Origin: JAVKFY01 sp040223615
Lineage (GTDB): Bacteria > Pseudomonadota > Alphaproteobacteria > GCA-2731375
Reading direction: 5' to 3'
Length of the DNA stretch: 64,000 nt
Assembly: GCA_040223615.1 (NCBI GenBank)
Contig: JAVKFY010000070.1
Span: forward strand, 11,232-75,231
Under the pieces are notes generated by a model that saw only the letters and a program-made list of their open reading frames with translations, made no database searches and was not told the origin of the DNA. The translations under genes and the position numbers were made by a program. Below, one piece after another: positions 44,006 to 54,388 of this stretch (positions are counted from its first letter, which is position 1; every line of letters begins with the position of its first letter).

Positions 44006-44346
44006 TGGCTGTCTCCCCAGGCTCGCAGGCGCGCCAGCAGGTCGGCGCCGCCGTCGATCTCGATCAGCTTGTTGCGGCTGGTGGCGCCGCCGGCCACGGC
44101 GACCGATCCGGCCGGCACGCGCCAGGTTTTCGCCAAAAGTTTCACCAGCGCGGCGTTGGCCTGGCCCTTGTCAGGTATCGCGCGGACCCGCGCGGCGAGC
44201 CGGACCTGACCGGCGACGTCGCTGACCCAGCCTTCCACCGCATCGCGCGCGGCGCCCGGCCGCAGCCGCACCGCCACCCGCACCTTGTCCCGGGAAAGGC
44301 TGAAGAGTGTCGCCTCAGTAGCCGGAGAGCGCTGGGCCGATGTCAT
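44002..44346 (-). CDS. DUF167/YggU family protein (114 aa)
   Basis: Small alpha/beta protein with the family core VRLRPGAARDAVEGW, VRLAARVRAIPDKGQANAAL (KGxAN motif) and VAVAGGATSRNKLIEIDG. Function unknown; typically encoded next to YggT, as here. It overlaps YggT (44315-44611) by 32 bases at its start and folD by 4 at its end. ATG at 44346. Confidence 0.93.
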   Translation of the reverse strand: MTSAQRSPATEATLFSLSRDKVRVAVRLRPGAARDAVEGWVSDVAGQVRLAARVRAIPDKGQANAALVKLLAKTWRVPAGSVAVAGGATSRNKLIEIDGGADLLARLRAWGDSQ

Positions 44347-44611
44347 AGCGCAGCAGGTTCTGGATGAAGATCAGGATGAAGATCAGGATCACCGGCGAGA
44401 TGTCGATGCCGCCCAGGTTGGGCAGGATGCGCCGGATCGGGCCCAGCACCGGCTCGGTCAGCCGATGCAGCACGTCGCCGATCATGTAGACCACGCGATT
44501 GCGGGTGTTCACCACGTTGAACACCACCAGCCAGCTCAGCACCACCTGGGCGATCACGACCCAGATGTAAAGGTTGATGACCGCGTTGATCAGCCAGAAA
44601 AGGGCATACAT
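44315..44611 (-). CDS. YggT-family membrane protein (98 aa)
   Basis: Two to three hydrophobic helices (about 2-33 and 72-92) around a loop carrying the YggT signature DVLHRLTEPVLGPIRRILPN with LGGIDISPVI. In bacteria related proteins are linked to cell shape, division placement or osmotic shock, and in cyanobacteria and plastids to cytochrome b6 maturation (CcB3). The gene overlaps DUF167 in another frame by 32 bases. ATG at 44611. Confidence 0.93.
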   Translation of the reverse strand: MYALFWLINAVINLYIWVVIAQVVLSWLVVFNVVNTRNRVVYMIGDVLHRLTEPVLGPIRRILPNLGGIDISPVILIFILIFIQNLLRYDIGPALSGY

Positions 44612-44694
44612 GACCGCGCCGAATCCTCCGCGGGAATCGTGTCCGGCCCCAGATGTATAGCGCCATCAACCACTTCGCAAGCGCTCGCGGCCGC

Positions 44695-45993
44695 TCAATC
44701 GGCGTCGAGGCGCCAGCCGCGCGGGCCCAGTTGCGGTGCCTCGGCGACGGCCAGGTCGGGTGCCGCCAGGCGCAACGCCGCCGCCACCGCCGGTGCGGCT
44801 TGAACCGTGGCGCCGGGGCGGGCGCGGGCGGCCTGGCGGCGGATGTCGGCGACGGCCGCGGCGACGGTCTCGACCGCGCCGTCGCCGGCGCAGACCGGGC
44901 AGGGTTCGCGGAAGTGGCTGGCCAGCGGCGCACGCTGGCGGGCGCGGCTGAGCTCGACCAGCCCCAGTTTCGTGGGATCCTCGACGCGCACGTCGGCGGG
45001 ATCGTCGGCTAGTGCCCGGCGCAGCGCCTGCATCAGCCGGCGGCGCTGGACGGCGGTGCCGCGAATGAAATCGATGACCACCAGGCCGCCGATGTCGCGC
45101 AGACGGAGCTGGTGCGCGATGGCCTCGGCGGCGGCCTGGTTGCAGTGGACGGGGTCGTCGTCGCCGCTGTTCACGTCGATGGCGGTCAGCGCGGTGGTGG
45201 GCTCGATGCTGATCCAGCCGCCGCCGGGCAGGTCGACGCGACTGCCCAGGGCCTGCTCGATCTGCGGATCGATGTCGGCGAACAGCGGTTCGGGCGCGCG
45301 ATGCGGGGTCACGCTGGCGCCGGCACGACGCAGGGCGGCGACAGTCGCGCCGTCGTCGCAGATCACCTCGACGAGCGGATGGTCGCGCAGTGCCGCCGCC
45401 AATGCCGTCGGTCCGCGCAGCAGCCGTGCCGGCGGCCGGGCGTCGCGGGCGGCGGCGGCGAGCTGATCCCAGCGCGTGACGAGCTCCGCCCGGTCGTGTT
45501 CCAGGTCGTCGATGCTGGCCCTGGCGACGGCCGGTCGCACCGCGAGGCCCGGCGGCCCGCGATGGTGGCGCAGCCAGGGGCGCAGCTCATCCGGCGCGTC
45601 ATCGAGGCCGACGACGCCGCGCTGCAGCGGTTCCAGCTCCAGGTAGCGGCCGGTGAGGCGGACCTGGACGTTCAGGCGCGGGCCCTTCACCGGATCGGTG
45701 CGGGCGACCTGGACCAGCAGCACCTGGCCTGGTCCTTCGATGTGCGCGCGCTTCAGGCTGCCGTCGGGCTGTCGGGCCAGGGCGTGCCGCGCGCCGACCA
45801 GGCCCGGCTCGCCCTTGCCGATGCGCACGAACCATTCGTCGTTGAAGGCGGCCTCGACGGTGCCGAGCAGGATGTCGCCCGGCGCCAGGCCGTCATGGGG
45901 CATGTCGACGTGCAACTCGGCCAGCCGCGCGCCGTCCATCAGCGCGATGCGGGTCTGGTCCGGGGCAACGCTGACCAGCAACCGGTCGATCAT
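44695..45993 (-). CDS. rng: Ribonuclease G/E family protein (432 aa)
   Basis: A short RNase E/G-type endoribonuclease. S1-like segment near residues 35-100, catalytic metal aspartates in TTALTAIDVNSGDDD and IGGLVVIDFIRG, and C-terminal zinc link CPVCAGDG (CPxCxGxG). It is far smaller than RNase E, lacks a degradosome scaffold, and is close to RNase G, though its N-terminal half is more divergent than usual. ATG (MIDRLLVSV) at 45993 overlaps the maf stop by 4 bases; a longer open frame is antisense-derived. Role: 5' maturation of 16S rRNA and mRNA decay by analogy. Confidence 0.88.
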   Translation of the reverse strand: MIDRLLVSVAPDQTRIALMDGARLAELHVDMPHDGLAPGDILLGTVEAAFNDEWFVRIGKGEPGLVGARHALARQPDGSLKRAHIEGPGQVLLVQVARTDPVKGPRLNVQVRLTGRYLELEPLQRGVVGLDDAPDELRPWLRHHRGPPGLAVRPAVARASIDDLEHDRAELVTRWDQLAAAARDARPPARLLRGPTALAAALRDHPLVEVICDDGATVAALRRAGASVTPHRAPEPLFADIDPQIEQALGSRVDLPGGGWISIEPTTALTAIDVNSGDDDPVHCNQAAAEAIAHQLRLRDIGGLVVIDFIRGTAVQRRRLMQALRRALADDPADVRVEDPTKLGLVELSRARQRAPLASHFREPCPVCAGDGAVETVAAAVADIRRQAARARPGATVQAAPAVAAALRLAAPDLAVAEAPQLGPRGWRLDAD

Positions 45994-46571
45994 CGCGTCA
46001 CCAGCGGGTAGCCGAGGCCGCGCAGCAGGGCGGCGCTCTCGTGCAACGGTAGGCCGACGACGTTGGAGTAGCTTCCCTGCAACGCGCTGACGAAGATGGC
46101 GGCGCGGCCCTGGATGGCATAGCCGCCGGCCTTGCCGCGCCATTCCTCGCTGGCGATGTACCAGTCGATTTCCAGGGCATCCAGGCGCTTGAAGGTGACC
46201 GCCGTGGTCACCAGCCGGTGGCGCGTGGTGCCGTCCGGCGCGCGGACCGCCAGACCGCTCAGCACGCGATGGCGGCGCCCGGACAGCAGCTTCAGGCAGG
46301 CGCGCGCCTCGGCCTCCGCGTCCGGCTTGGGCAGGATGCGGCGGCCGCAGGCGACCACGGTGTCGGCAGCAAGCACGTAGGCGTCGGGATGCGCCGCAGC
46401 CACCGCGTCGAGCTTCGCCGCCGCCAGCCGCTTGGCCAGGGCCGGCGGCAGCTCGTTCTGGCGTGGATTCTCGTCGATGTCGGCGGGGGCGATCACGTCC
46501 GGCTCGGCCCCGACCTGGCGCAGCAGGTCGAGACGGCGCGGCGAGGCGGAGGCGAGCACTAGCGATACCAT
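45990..46571 (-). CDS. maf: Maf-like nucleotide pyrophosphatase
   Basis: A house-cleaning NTP pyrophosphatase (193 aa) that removes modified or UTP/dTTP-type nucleotides. LVLASASPRRLDLLRQVG is the Maf N-terminal motif; AADTVVACGRRILPKP carries the acidic metal site, and EWRGKAGGYAIQG the C-terminal one. The ATG at 46571 starts 10 bases after the phosphatase gene. In related genomes infA often sits between them; it is not here. Overlaps rng by 4 bases. Confidence 0.95.
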   Translation of the reverse strand: MVSLVLASASPRRLDLLRQVGAEPDVIAPADIDENPRQNELPPALAKRLAAAKLDAVAAAHPDAYVLAADTVVACGRRILPKPDAEAEARACLKLLSGRRHRVLSGLAVRAPDGTTRHRLVTTAVTFKRLDALEIDWYIASEEWRGKAGGYAIQGRAAIFVSALQGSYSNVVGLPLHESAALLRGLGYPLVTR

Positions 46572-46581
46572 GGCGGCGATG

Positions 46582-47019
46582 TTACACCTGCGGCGGGCCG
46601 CCGCGATCGAACCGTTCCTTGATCTTCCGGAACAGGGCGTCGCGGGTCTGGCGGTAGGCGGCCAATCGGGTCTCGCGGTTGCCCTCCACGATGGTCGGAT
46701 CGAAGGTCGCCCAGTACTCGACGTCGCAGGCCATGGTGCGGGTCATCTCCACCGCGCGGTGCTGCGCCTCCGGGGTCAGCGACACGATCAGGTCGTAGCT
46801 GCTGTCCTCCAGGTCGTCGAAGCTCTTCGGCGTGTGGCTGGACAAGTCGATGCCGATCTCCTCCATCGCGGCGACCGCGAAGGGGTCGAGCTCGCCGGGC
46901 TGCACGCCGACGCTGTCGATGTAGAGCGCATGGCCATAGAGATGCTTCGCGATCGATTCTGCCATGGCCGAACGCACGGCGTTGTGGTTGCAGGCGAACA
47001 GCACCGCGCTCGACGCCAT
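46582..47019 (-). CDS. Low-molecular-weight phosphotyrosine phosphatase family protein (145 aa)
   Basis: Phosphate-binding loop CNHNAVRS (C-x5-R-S) near residue 10 is that of the LMW-PTP/arsenate-reductase fold; the DP pair with the general acid lies in TFDPTIVEG. The Cys/Asp pattern (PTP-like with CNHNAVRSAMAE) suits either phosphatase or an arsenate-reductase-like role; the additional reducing cysteines of ArsC are not all present. Position between UPF0262 and maf is standard for alphaproteobacteria. Confidence 0.87.
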   Translation of the reverse strand: MASSAVLFACNHNAVRSAMAESIAKHLYGHALYIDSVGVQPGELDPFAVAAMEEIGIDLSSHTPKSFDDLEDSSYDLIVSLTPEAQHRAVEMTRTMACDVEYWATFDPTIVEGNRETRLAAYRQTRDALFRKIKERFDRGGPPQV

Positions 47020-47024
47020 CGCGA

Positions 47025-47498
47025 CTAGCCCCGGATCTGCAGGACGCAGATCAGCGTGAACAGCCGGCGCGCGGTGTCGGTGTCGACCTCGACACGCGCC
47101 GCCAGTCGCTCGCGCAGCAGATCGGAGCCCTCGTTGTGCAGGCCGCGGCGGCCCATGTCGATGGCCTCGATCTGCGACGGCGCGGCGCTCTTGATGGCCT
47201 GGTAGTAACTTTCGCAGATCAGAAAATAGTCGCGGATCACGCGGCGGAACGGCGACAGCGGCAGCGGCACCTGCTCGATGGCGCCGTCCTCGGCGTTGCG
47301 GATGTCGAACATCAGCCGCGATTCGACCATCGACAGATGCAGGTTGTAGGGGCCGTCCGGGCCGTCGACCAGGTGGAAGTGGTTTTCCTCGAGCAGGTCG
47401 AAGATGGCGACGCGGCGCTCGTGCTCGATGTCGGCGGAACGGCGGATCACCGTGCGCTCGTCGAGCGTGAGGTGGGCGATGCGGTGCGCCTCGCTCAC
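47025..47498 (-). CDS. UPF0262 family protein (157 aa)
   Basis: The family is nearly confined to alphaproteobacteria and always found by hisD. Recognised by DLLEENHFHLVDGPDGPYNLHLS and PFRRVIRDYFLICESYYQAIKSA. Nothing is known biochemically. No signal peptide or membrane segment. ATG at 47498, 7 bases from the hisD stop, the phosphatase gene following after 5 bases. Confidence 0.94.
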   Translation of the reverse strand: MSEAHRIAHLTLDERTVIRRSADIEHERRVAIFDLLEENHFHLVDGPDGPYNLHLSMVESRLMFDIRNAEDGAIEQVPLPLSPFRRVIRDYFLICESYYQAIKSAAPSQIEAIDMGRRGLHNEGSDLLRERLAARVEVDTDTARRLFTLICVLQIRG

Positions 47499-47505
47499 AA
47501 GGACG

Positions 47506-48807
47506 TCAGTCCCGGCGGTTGATCCGGCGCGCCACCGCGGCGGCGTGCGCCGGCAGGCCCTCGGCGGTGGCCAGCGTGACCGCCGCCGGGCCGATTTCCG
47601 ACAGCGCGTTCGGGTCGCAGCGCACCAACGAGGTGCGCTTCATGAAGTCGAGCACCGACAGGCCCGACGCGAAACGCGCGCTGCGCGCCGTCGGCAGCAC
47701 GTGGTTGGTGCCGGCGACATAGTCGCCGATCACTTCCGGCGTGTGGCGGCCGAGGAAGATGGCGCCGGCGTGATGCACTTTGCTGGCCAGCGTGTCGGGG
47801 TCGTCGACGGCGAGTTCGAGATGTTCCGGGGCCAGCTTGTCGACCAGAGGTGGCGCGTCGGCCAGCAGATCGCCGACGACGATGATGGCGCCGTGCTGGG
47901 CCCAGCTCACCGTGGCGATGTCGGTGCGCGCCAGTTCCTGGAGCTGGCGTTCCACGGCGGCCTCGACGGCGTCGGCGAAACGTTCGTCGTCGGTGATCAG
48001 GATGGCCTGCGCGGCCTCGTCGTGTTCGGCTTGCGACAGCAGGTCGACGGCAATCAGATCGGGGTTGTTGGCGGCGTCCGCGACCACCAGGATTTCCGAC
48101 GGGCCGGCGATCATGTCGATACCGACCTGGCCGAAGACCCGGCGCTTGGCGGCGGCGACATAGGCGTTGCCGGGGCCGACGATCTTGTCGACGGCGCGGA
48201 TCGTCTCGGTGCCGTAGGCCAGCGCGGCGATCGCCTGGGCGCCGCCGATCCGATACACCTCGGACACGCCGGCGATGTGCGCGGCGGCCAGGATCAGCGG
48301 GTTCGGCTTGCCGTCGGGCGTCGGCGTGACCATCGCCAGCCGGCGCACGCCCGCCACCTTGGCCGGGATCGCGTTCATCAGCACCGACGAGGGATAGGCC
48401 GCCAGGCCGCCCGGTACGTATAGGCCGACCGCGTCGATCGCGGTCCAGCGGTGCCCGAGCTCGACCCCGGCCTGGTCGATATAGTGATCGTTGGTCGGGC
48501 GCTGGCGACGGTGATAGCTCTCGATCCGTTCCGCGGCGAAGCGCAGCGCCGCGATCACCTCGGCGTCGACCTGATCGGCGGCGGCGGCGATCTCGGCCGC
48601 CGGCACGCGCAGGCGGCGCGCGCTCAGGCCATGGCGGTCGAAGGTCTGGGTGAACTGGATGACGGCCGCGTCGCCGTCGTCGCGCACCGACTTGATGATG
48701 CCGGCGACCACGGTATCGACGTCGACGGCGGTCTCGCGCTTCTCGCTGGCCAGGCGCAGAAAGCGGGCATCGAAACCGCCGCGGCGGTTATCAAGCCGCC
48801 TGGCCAT
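47506..48807 (-). CDS. hisD: Histidinol dehydrogenase
   Basis: The last two oxidation steps of histidine synthesis (histidinol to histidine, two NAD). 433 residues. Signatures: GLYVPGGLAAYPSSVLMNAIPA, IVGPGNAYVAAAKRRVFGQVGID, zinc ligands in LLSQAEHDEAAQAIL, and the C-terminal end TSLVRCDPNALSEIGPA with the active Glu-His region in GTNHVLPTARSARF. ATG at 48807 overlaps the hisG end by 17 bases, so the genes are coupled. Confidence 0.97.
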   Translation of the reverse strand: MARRLDNRRGGFDARFLRLASEKRETAVDVDTVVAGIIKSVRDDGDAAVIQFTQTFDRHGLSARRLRVPAAEIAAAADQVDAEVIAALRFAAERIESYHRRQRPTNDHYIDQAGVELGHRWTAIDAVGLYVPGGLAAYPSSVLMNAIPAKVAGVRRLAMVTPTPDGKPNPLILAAAHIAGVSEVYRIGGAQAIAALAYGTETIRAVDKIVGPGNAYVAAAKRRVFGQVGIDMIAGPSEILVVADAANNPDLIAVDLLSQAEHDEAAQAILITDDERFADAVEAAVERQLQELARTDIATVSWAQHGAIIVVGDLLADAPPLVDKLAPEHLELAVDDPDTLASKVHHAGAIFLGRHTPEVIGDYVAGTNHVLPTARSARFASGLSVLDFMKRTSLVRCDPNALSEIGPAAVTLATAEGLPAHAAAVARRINRRD

Positions 48808-49489
48808 CGAGCGCCTCCCGGAAGCGTTCGACCCAGCCGTTGATCTCCGCCGGCCGGGTCTTGGCGGCGGCGCGGTTGACGATCAGCCGGGCCGAGACCT
48901 CGAGGATGCGCTCGACCTCGACCAGGCCATTGGCCTTCAGCGTCGCGCCCGAGCTGACCAGATCGACGATACGCCGGCACAGCCCGAGGCCGGGCGCCAG
49001 CTCCATGGCGCCGTTCAGCTTGATGCATTCGGCCTGCACGCCGCGCGCGGCGAAGTGGCGCCGGGTGATCGAGGGGTACTTCGTGGCGACGCGGATATGG
49101 CTCCATTGCGTCGGGTCGTCGGCCTTGGACAGCGCCTCGGGCTCGGCGACCGCGAGGTGACAGCGGGCGACGCCGAGATCGATCGGCGCGTAGATCTCCG
49201 GATAATCGAACTCCTGCAGCACGTCGTTGCCGCAGATGCCGACCTGGGCGGCGCCGAAGGCGACGAAGGTGGCGACGTCGAAGCTGCGCACACGAATGAT
49301 CGAGACCTGCGGCAGGTTGGTGGCGAAGCGGAGTTGCCGGGCGTCGGGGTCGTCGAAGGCGGGCTCGGGGTGGATGCCGACGCTGGCCAGCACGGGCTGC
49401 ACCTCGTCCAGGATGCGGCCCTTCGGCAGCGCCACCACCAGGCCGTCGCTCGCCGGCCGGCGCGAATCAAGTCGAGGAATCGAGGTCAT
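48791..49489 (-). CDS. hisG: ATP phosphoribosyltransferase, short form
   Basis: Catalyses the first step of histidine synthesis (ATP + PRPP). At 232 residues it is the short form that needs the regulatory subunit HisZ, not seen in this window. Conserved: LVVALPKGRILDEVQPVL, VGICGNDVLQEFDYPEIY and the PRPP loop in RRIVDLVSSGATLKANGL. The frame is open to 49531, but ATG at 49489 (MTSIPRLD) is preferred. It overlaps the DUF2948 gene by 23 bases at its start and hisD by 17 at its end. Confidence 0.94.
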   Translation of the reverse strand: MTSIPRLDSRRPASDGLVVALPKGRILDEVQPVLASVGIHPEPAFDDPDARQLRFATNLPQVSIIRVRSFDVATFVAFGAAQVGICGNDVLQEFDYPEIYAPIDLGVARCHLAVAEPEALSKADDPTQWSHIRVATKYPSITRRHFAARGVQAECIKLNGAMELAPGLGLCRRIVDLVSSGATLKANGLVEVERILEVSARLIVNRAAAKTRPAEINGWVERFREALDGQAA

Positions 49490-49916
49490 GGTCCGGTCGC
49501 CGTTCGGTGCGCCATGGGGCGCCCAGATCATTCAATTGGCAATCGACGCACTCGGCGTCGAGGTCGATCACGCCGCCGCCACCGAATTGCAGCGAGATGG
49601 TGACGCCGTCGTCGCGCGGTGTCGCGGTCACCGCCAGCAGCGGCAGCAGGCCGCGCGTGTCGTCGCGCGCGATGCCGCGACTGCGCACGCGGTCGACGAA
49701 GTCGAAATGCAGCGCGGCACGCACCCGTTCGCCGCCGGTGCGCGCATCGCCCGACGCCTCCCAGCGAAAGCGGTGCGCCAGCACGGCGAAGCGGCGCCGG
49801 CGCGGCTCGTAGCTGATCTCGCCGACGCTGGTCAGCGCGTCCTGCAGGCAGGCGGAGACCACCTTGAGGTCGTCCTCGTCCTGCGCCAGCAGCCGGAGCG
49901 GTTGCGCCTGGGCCAT
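49467..49916 (-). CDS. DUF2948 family protein (149 aa)
   Basis: Alphaproteobacterial family between murA and hisG. Recognised by PLRLLAQDEDDLKVVSACLQD, YEPRRRRFAVLAHRFRWE and GGVIDLDAECVDCQLNDLG, with a Cys near the C-terminus in VDCQL. Function unknown. ATG at 49916 follows the murA stop by 11 bases; the end overlaps hisG by 23 bases. Confidence 0.92.
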   Translation of the reverse strand: MAQAQPLRLLAQDEDDLKVVSACLQDALTSVGEISYEPRRRRFAVLAHRFRWEASGDARTGGERVRAALHFDFVDRVRSRGIARDDTRGLLPLLAVTATPRDDGVTISLQFGGGGVIDLDAECVDCQLNDLGAPWRTERRPDHDLDSST

Positions 49917-49927
49917 GATGCTCCCGC

Positions 49928-51229
<1,302 letters not shown>

Positions 51230-51356
51230 GTGGTCCGTTCTGCTCGACAAATCGTGCGCGGCGGATGGCGGGCCACCGCGCTTGCCCCCGGCTGCGGCCT
51301 TATTACCGCATCGCCCCCGGCAAGCAAACTCGGCAATTTGGCCAAACCAAGGCGAT

Positions 51357-51518
51357 TCAGCCGGAATTCCGCTCGCCGTCGTCCGGCTGCTCGCGCTCGT
51401 GGCGTTGCTGGCGCCGGCGGCGCAGGTTGTCGCGTAGCGCCTTGGCCAGCCGTTCCTCGCGCTCCGCGCGCTGGATCTGCTTGGGTGATTTGGTCGGCGT
51501 CGGGCGATCGGTGGTCAT
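51357..51518 (-). CDS. Small basic conserved protein (53 aa)
   Basis: Minus-strand ORF beginning MTTDRPTPTKSPKQIQRAER and continuing with a helical, highly charged segment ending in ...LRRRRQQ. It is of the kind often annotated as hypothetical near murA in alphaproteobacteria (SPxxxxRxERxxRLAxALRxNLRRRK pattern). Predicted a single long basic helix, no signal. Its codon structure and conserved pattern support a real gene; function unknown. It lies 127 bases from murA's start. Confidence 0.6.
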   Translation of the reverse strand: MTTDRPTPTKSPKQIQRAEREERLAKALRDNLRRRRQQRHEREQPDDGERNSG

Positions 51519-51563
51519 GCCGGCCAATCTACGCCGAGCGCGCGGGTGCCGGCCACCGGCGGT

Positions 51564-52952
51564 TCAGGCGGCGGCGGCGACGCAGCGGTCGCGGCCGCCC
51601 CGCTTGGCCTCGTAAAGCGCCGCGTCCGCCTGCGCCAGGAGGGCGTCGATGTCGGCGATCGCCGGGTTGGCATGGGCATAGCCGATGCTCGCCGTGGCCC
51701 GGATGCGCTCGCCTTCGTGGATGACCATCGTGGCTGATGTGGCGACCCGAAGGCGGTTTGCGATGTTGTCGATCATATCCTCGCGCGTCAGGGGCATGAG
51801 GACGGCGAACTCTTCGCCACCGAGCCGGCCGATCAGGTCGTGCTCGCGCAGGACTTCGCGCCAGGTCGCCGCAAGATCCTGCAAAACCGCGTCACCGCCC
51901 GCGTGGCCGTGTCGGTCGTTGACCTGCTTGAAATGGTCGATGTCAATTGCCAGCACGGCGACGCGGGTACCTTCGCGTGCCATCCGACGACACTCGGAGC
52001 CTGCCAGCTCAAGAAAGCGGCGCCGGTTCAGCAGGCCGGTTAGCTCGTCGGTCCAGGCCAGTTCGGCGAGCTTCTGTTGTGCTCGTTTCAGTTCGGTGAC
52101 GTCGACGCGAAACCCGACCAGACCGCCATCGCGGGTTCGGCGCTCGACGATCCGCATCCACCGGTTGCCCGGGAGTTCCTGTACGAAGGGTTCGCCGGGG
52201 TTGAAATGGGCGTGCAGGCGGTTGGCGATCCATTCCTCTTCCCGGCCGATCGCTTCCGGATACTGGCCGCGATAGACGCCGATGGGCAGCATTTCGGCAA
52301 AAGTCGCGCCTTCGCGCATGATGTCGGCGCTCTCGGCGTAAATCTCGCGATACCGTGCGTTGCAGATCGTCAGGCGGTCTTCGGCGTCGTACAGCACGAA
52401 ACCGTCGTCCAGCGCCTCCACCGCATCCGTCAGCCGTGCCTCAGCCTGTCTCGATCGCTCCGCTAGATGCCGCAATTCGAGCTCGTCGATGACGATGGAG
52501 GCGAGATCGTGGAGTTGCTGCTTCTGGTCGCTGTCGAGCTGCCGTGGCTCGGTGTCGATCGCGCACAGGGTGCCGAGACGATGGCCATCGGCGGTTTCCA
52601 GCGGCGCGCCGGCGTAGAAGCGGATATGCGGCGCGCCGGTGACCAGCGGATTGTCGCAGAAGCGGTCGTCACGGCGTGCGTCGGGCACCTCCATGACCTC
52701 GTGATCACAGATCGCGTGCGCGCAGAAGGCGAAATCGCGTGGCGTTTCGGTTGCGTCGAGGCCGACGCGCGACTTGAACCACTGCCGGTCGGCGTCGACG
52801 AGCGACACGAGGCTGATCGGCACGCCGAGAATACCGGCGGCGAGCCGGGTGACGCGGTCGAACGCTTCTTCCGGCGCGGTGTCGAGAACACGATAGTCCC
52901 GCAGGCACGCGAGCCTGGCGCTCTCGTTGCTGGGCAGAGGCGGCGCGGACAT
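51564..52952 (-). CDS. Diguanylate cyclase with GAF and PAS domains (462 aa)
   Basis: GAF domain (about 15-165, VLDTAPEEAFDRVTRLAA through LGTLCAIDTEPR), PAS with a short PAC segment (about 180-300; FVLYDAEDRLTICNARYREIY, RDGGLVGFRVDVTELKRAQ) and C-terminal GGDEF (about 305-460). The active site is GGEEF, with IDIDHFKQVNDRHGH as the metal/nucleotide segment; the inhibitory RxxD site is visible as REHD five residues before GGEEF. So it is likely an active c-di-GMP synthase with product feedback. It is cytoplasmic (no membrane span). Divergent gene at 53124. Confidence 0.92.
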   Translation of the reverse strand: MSAPPLPSNESARLACLRDYRVLDTAPEEAFDRVTRLAAGILGVPISLVSLVDADRQWFKSRVGLDATETPRDFAFCAHAICDHEVMEVPDARRDDRFCDNPLVTGAPHIRFYAGAPLETADGHRLGTLCAIDTEPRQLDSDQKQQLHDLASIVIDELELRHLAERSRQAEARLTDAVEALDDGFVLYDAEDRLTICNARYREIYAESADIMREGATFAEMLPIGVYRGQYPEAIGREEEWIANRLHAHFNPGEPFVQELPGNRWMRIVERRTRDGGLVGFRVDVTELKRAQQKLAELAWTDELTGLLNRRRFLELAGSECRRMAREGTRVAVLAIDIDHFKQVNDRHGHAGGDAVLQDLAATWREVLREHDLIGRLGGEEFAVLMPLTREDMIDNIANRLRVATSATMVIHEGERIRATASIGYAHANPAIADIDALLAQADAALYEAKRGGRDRCVAAAA

Positions 52953-53123
52953 ACGAGATTACTCACTGGACCAAGTTGGTGAAGCATGATGTTGCCGTGC
53001 GACCGATCAAGTTTCGGTTAAAGCCGGGCCGGTGCCGTGGCGGCGGCGTCCGGCAATGCCGGTTGCCTACCAGCGATACCGCGTCCGAAACTCGCGCGGC
53101 GGAGAATGGGAGCGCGGTACGCC

Positions 53124-53738
53124 ATGCGATCACCGAGAAGCATGCGGGGGCTTGAAACGCTGGGGCGGGTGCGGCTGTCGGCCAGCTTCTACTTCCGCGA
53201 TTTTCTGCATTCGGAGATCGCCGACCTGTACGGCATTCCGAACATCCCCGACGAACCGGACGCGGCGATCGCCGCCGGCCAGCGGCTGTGCCAGGAACTG
53301 CTGGAACCGTTGCAGGCGGCCTTCGGGCGGCTGTCGATCCGCGGCGCCTACCGCAACGCGGCGGTGAACGGCTTCGGCAACCGGCACAACCTGAACTGCG
53401 CCCGCAACGCCCGGGCGCGCGGCCGCCATACCTGGGGCCGCGACGACGACGGCCGGCTCGGCGCCATGTGCTGTCTGGTGATCCCGTGGTTCGCCGACCG
53501 CTATGACGATGGCGCCGACTGGCGCGGCCTGGCCTGGTGGATCCACGACCACTTGCCGTACTCGCGGTTGCAGTTCTTTCCCAAGCTGGCAGCGTTCAAC
53601 ATCGGCTGGCAGGAACAGCCGGTACGCCGCATCGACAGCTTCATCGCCCCGCGCGGTTGCCTGACCAAACCCGGCATGGGCAACTGGTCGGGCGATCACG
53701 GCCAGTGGTACGCGGATTTTCCGGCGCTCACCGCCTGA
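53124..53738 (+). CDS. Conserved hypothetical protein, peptidase-M15-like (204 aa)
   Basis: FYFRDFLHSEIADLYGIPNIP, ELLEPLQAAFGRLSIRGAYR and NGFGNRHNLNCARN are reminiscent of peptidase M15-type D-Ala-D-Ala hydrolases found with prophages, but the zinc residues are not clearly matched: the His/Asp set would be H in GNRHN and the DHLPYSRLQFFPK/GNWSGDHG segments. It is widespread as a hypothetical in alphaproteobacteria. ATG at 53124 (53142 also possible, with GAGAAG before it). No signal peptide. Converges with the ceramidase-like gene. Confidence 0.6.
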   Translation: MRSPRSMRGLETLGRVRLSASFYFRDFLHSEIADLYGIPNIPDEPDAAIAAGQRLCQELLEPLQAAFGRLSIRGAYRNAAVNGFGNRHNLNCARNARARGRHTWGRDDDGRLGAMCCLVIPWFADRYDDGADWRGLAWWIHDHLPYSRLQFFPKLAAFNIGWQEQPVRRIDSFIAPRGCLTKPGMGNWSGDHGQWYADFPALTA

Positions 53739-54381
53739 GCGTGTGCGACCTGACCGCCAGGGGATGGATCGCCAGGTACAGCACCAGCGCGCTCAGCAGG
53801 TGCCAGCCGAAGTGGGTACCGCTGGGCATCGACTGGCAGAATGGCAAGTCGAAGGCGCGCATGATGTAGGCCGGAATGAACACGACGGTGGCGCCGGTTA
53901 CCCAGAAGGCGCCCGGGCGCTGGTGCCACAACAGCGCGACGGCCATCGCCAGTCCGACGACGAAGGCGCCGAGATAGCCCGAGCCGGGCAACGGCACGAG
54001 CCAGCCGGCCACGCCGGCGCAGACGAGCATCGCGAGCGGCCAGGCCAGCGCCAGCCCGGGCCCCAGGCCGAGGCCGCGGCGCGCGGCGGCGTAGATCGTC
54101 AGCAGCAGGCAGGCCGATAGCGCCAGGATGTCGAGCGCGCCGCTGAGCCGGTTCGCCAGCATGTGGAAGGCGAGGCTGCCGACCCCGGTCAGGAAGAGCA
54201 GCAGGATCGGCAGGACGACCAGCCGGTCGCCCTGGTTGCCGCTGCGCGCGGCCAGCCGCCAGAGCACGATAGCGGCGAGCATGAAGGCCAGGTTGGTCGC
54301 GGCGTTCAGCGGCTCGTCGAGCAGGCCTGGCGCAGTGCGCTCGCAGTAGCCGTCGACGAAGCCGGTGAGCGCGCCGCCCAC
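53728..54381 (-). CDS. Ceramidase-family (CREST) membrane hydrolase (217 aa)
   Basis: Seven-helix membrane protein of the alkaline ceramidase/PAQR (CREST) superfamily. Zinc-binding signature residues are visible: VDGYCERTAPGLLDEPLNAATN at the start, GVGSLAFHMLA, and PFCQSMPSGTHFGWHLLSAL at the end (metal His in THFGWH). Family enzymes cleave ceramides, and bacterial members may act on sphingolipids or related amides. The start is GTG at 54381, 7 bases from the stop of the DapA-like gene, with which it may be co-transcribed. Confidence 0.88.
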   Translation of the reverse strand: MGGALTGFVDGYCERTAPGLLDEPLNAATNLAFMLAAIVLWRLAARSGNQGDRLVVLPILLLFLTGVGSLAFHMLANRLSGALDILALSACLLLTIYAAARRGLGLGPGLALAWPLAMLVCAGVAGWLVPLPGSGYLGAFVVGLAMAVALLWHQRPGAFWVTGATVVFIPAYIMRAFDLPFCQSMPSGTHFGWHLLSALVLYLAIHPLAVRSHTLRR

Positions 54382-54388
54382 GGCCGGG